A stretch of DNA of 5,185 nucleotides from Pseudomonadota bacterium (GTDB taxonomy: Bacteria; Pseudomonadota; Alphaproteobacteria; Azospirillales; Azospirillaceae): contig JAEZPL010000349.1 of assembly GCA_023413605.1 (NCBI GenBank), forward strand, positions 1-5,185. The letters run 5' to 3'. Positions 4,251 through 5,185 of the stretch are shown here, one piece after another. Within the stretch, counting starts at the first letter, position 1, and each line of letters starts with the position of its first letter. The position numbers and the translations under genes are program-made. Below the pieces are notes generated by a model, which had not been told where the DNA came from, did not search any database, and saw only the letters and a program-made list of their open reading frames with translations.

Positions 4251-5185
4251 ATGATCGAATCGGGCACCACCGCAGCGCATGAGATCACGACCGACGTCGT
4301 CGTGCTGGGCGGCGGACTGGCCGGGCTCAGCATGGCGGCGGCGCTGGCCACCGCGGGCGTGCCGGTGGTCTGCATCGACCGCGACAGCCCGGACCGGCAG
4401 GGGGAGGACGGTTTCGACATCCGCACCACGGCGGTCGCCTACGCCTCGATGAAGGTGCTGGAGGGGGCGGGCGTCTGGAAGCACATGGAGCCCGACGCCG
4501 GTCCGATCCTGGACATCCGGGTGGCCGACCAGTTCTCGCCCCTGTTTGTCCATTACGATCACAAGGACCTGACCTGGGACGGCAAGAACCAGCCCTTCGG
4601 CTGGATTCTCGACAACAAGGACATGCGCCGCGCCCTGTTCGCCCGCGCGGCGGAACTGCCGGGCCTGCACCATCTGGCTCCCGCCCAGGCGGTATCGATC
4701 GAGCGCAACCGCAGCGGCGCCACGGTGACGCTGGCCGACGGGCGGGTGGTGAAGGCGCGGCTGGTCGTCGGGGCCGACGGGCGCCGTTCGCTGGCGCGGG
4801 AGAGCGCTGGGATCAAGCTGCGCACCTGGGCCTATGACCAGACCGCCATCATCTGCACGATCCGCCATTCGGAGCCGCACAACGGCGTGGCGGTCGAGCA
4901 TTTCCTGCCCAACGGCCCCTTCGCCGTGCTGCCGATGACGGAGAACCGTTCCTCCATCGTGTGGAGCGAGAAGCGGTCGCTGGTGGACATGTATCTGAAG
5001 CTGCCGGAGGACCAGTTCATCGACGAGCTGACCCGCCGGTCCGGCGGCTATCTGGGCGACATCGAGTTGCTGACCCGGCGCGACGCATGGCCGCTGTCGG
5101 TCCTGCTGGCCGAACGCTTCATCGCGGAGCGGCTGGCCCTGATCGGCGAGGCCGCCCACGCCATCCACCCCATCGCCGGCCAGGG
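4251..5185 (+). CDS. ubiH: UbiH/UbiF-family FAD-dependent hydroxylase of ubiquinone synthesis, N-terminal part (3' end outside window)
   Basis: The first 311 codons of a class A flavoprotein monooxygenase of about 400 residues, which hydroxylates the ring of ubiquinone precursors using O2 and NAD(P)H. The Rossmann FAD motif GGGLAGL is at 20-26, after the strand TDVVVLG. The family-typical DIRTTAVAYASMKVLE is at 56-71. The DG motif GADGRRS (174-180) contacts FAD and NAD(P)H. LIGEAAHAIHPIAGQG begins at 297 and is the second FAD (ribityl) motif, cut by the window edge; it has GEAAH where GDAAH is more usual. The ATG at 4251 is preceded by GAAGGG (4235-4240), 10 bases upstream. In Alphaproteobacteria, UbiH, UbiF and the broader-specificity UbiL have similar sequences, so the ring position hydroxylated cannot be fixed here. 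It is divergent from glnZ. Family secure; exact member less so. Confidence 0.9.
   Translation, partial: MIESGTTAAHEITTDVVVLGGGLAGLSMAAALATAGVPVVCIDRDSPDRQGEDGFDIRTTAVAYASMKVLEGAGVWKHMEPDAGPILDIRVADQFSPLFVHYDHKDLTWDGKNQPFGWILDNKDMRRALFARAAELPGLHHLAPAQAVSIERNRSGATVTLADGRVVKARLVVGADGRRSLARESAGIKLRTWAYDQTAIICTIRHSEPHNGVAVEHFLPNGPFAVLPMTENRSSIVWSEKRSLVDMYLKLPEDQFIDELTRRSGGYLGDIELLTRRDAWPLSVLLAERFIAERLALIGEAAHAIHPIAGQ

Noticed and set aside
4065..5168. Minus-strand open frame of 367 codons opposite ubiH
   Set aside because: It is antisense to a clear UbiH-family protein and continues into the control region; rich in Gln, Arg, His and Gly with no motif.

Overview
The window is GC-rich chromosomal DNA, strongly biased to G or C at third codon positions. 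It looks like an alphaproteobacterium of the Azospirillum / Rhodospirillales type. The best evidence is a PII protein that matches, from memory, the GlnZ (GlnK-type) protein of Azospirillum brasilense almost residue for residue. It sits next to a class I/II aminotransferase gene, as I recall for the A. brasilense glnZ locus. The species is an inference; no database search was possible.

Layout, left to right. (1) Positions 1-1831, minus strand: the N-terminal three quarters of FtsK, the DNA translocase of cell division; its 3' end lies beyond the left edge. (2) Positions 1832-2008: an intergenic gap holding two copies of a REP-like hairpin repeat in inverted orientation. (3) Positions 2009-3241, minus strand: a complete PLP-dependent aminotransferase of the DapC-like group. 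(4) Positions 3242-3593: a 352-base gap with a possible promoter for the aminotransferase gene and a GC hairpin downstream of glnZ. (5) Positions 3594-3932, minus strand: complete glnZ. (6) Positions 3933-4250: a divergent control region with a sigma-54-like promoter and an NtrC-like site pointing at glnZ, and a weaker sigma-70-like promoter pointing at ubiH. (7) Positions 4251-5185, plus strand: the first 311 codons of a UbiH/UbiF-family FAD monooxygenase of ubiquinone synthesis; its 3' end lies beyond the right edge.

The genes do not form one pathway. GlnZ reports nitrogen, carbon and energy status. The aminotransferase probably supplies the lysine and cell-wall precursor diaminopimelate. 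FtsK works at the division septum, and the UbiH-type enzyme works in quinone synthesis. The three minus-strand genes share direction, but the gaps (352 and 177 bases) suggest at least partly separate transcription; glnZ in particular appears to have its own nitrogen-controlled promoter.

I see no mobile element, CRISPR array, tRNA, rRNA or phage gene, and no sign of an undescribed multi-gene system. The points most worth a second look are the glnZ control region, a terminator-like hairpin in the glnZ leader that faces the antisense direction, and the inverted pair of REP-like hairpins, which show a compensatory base change.
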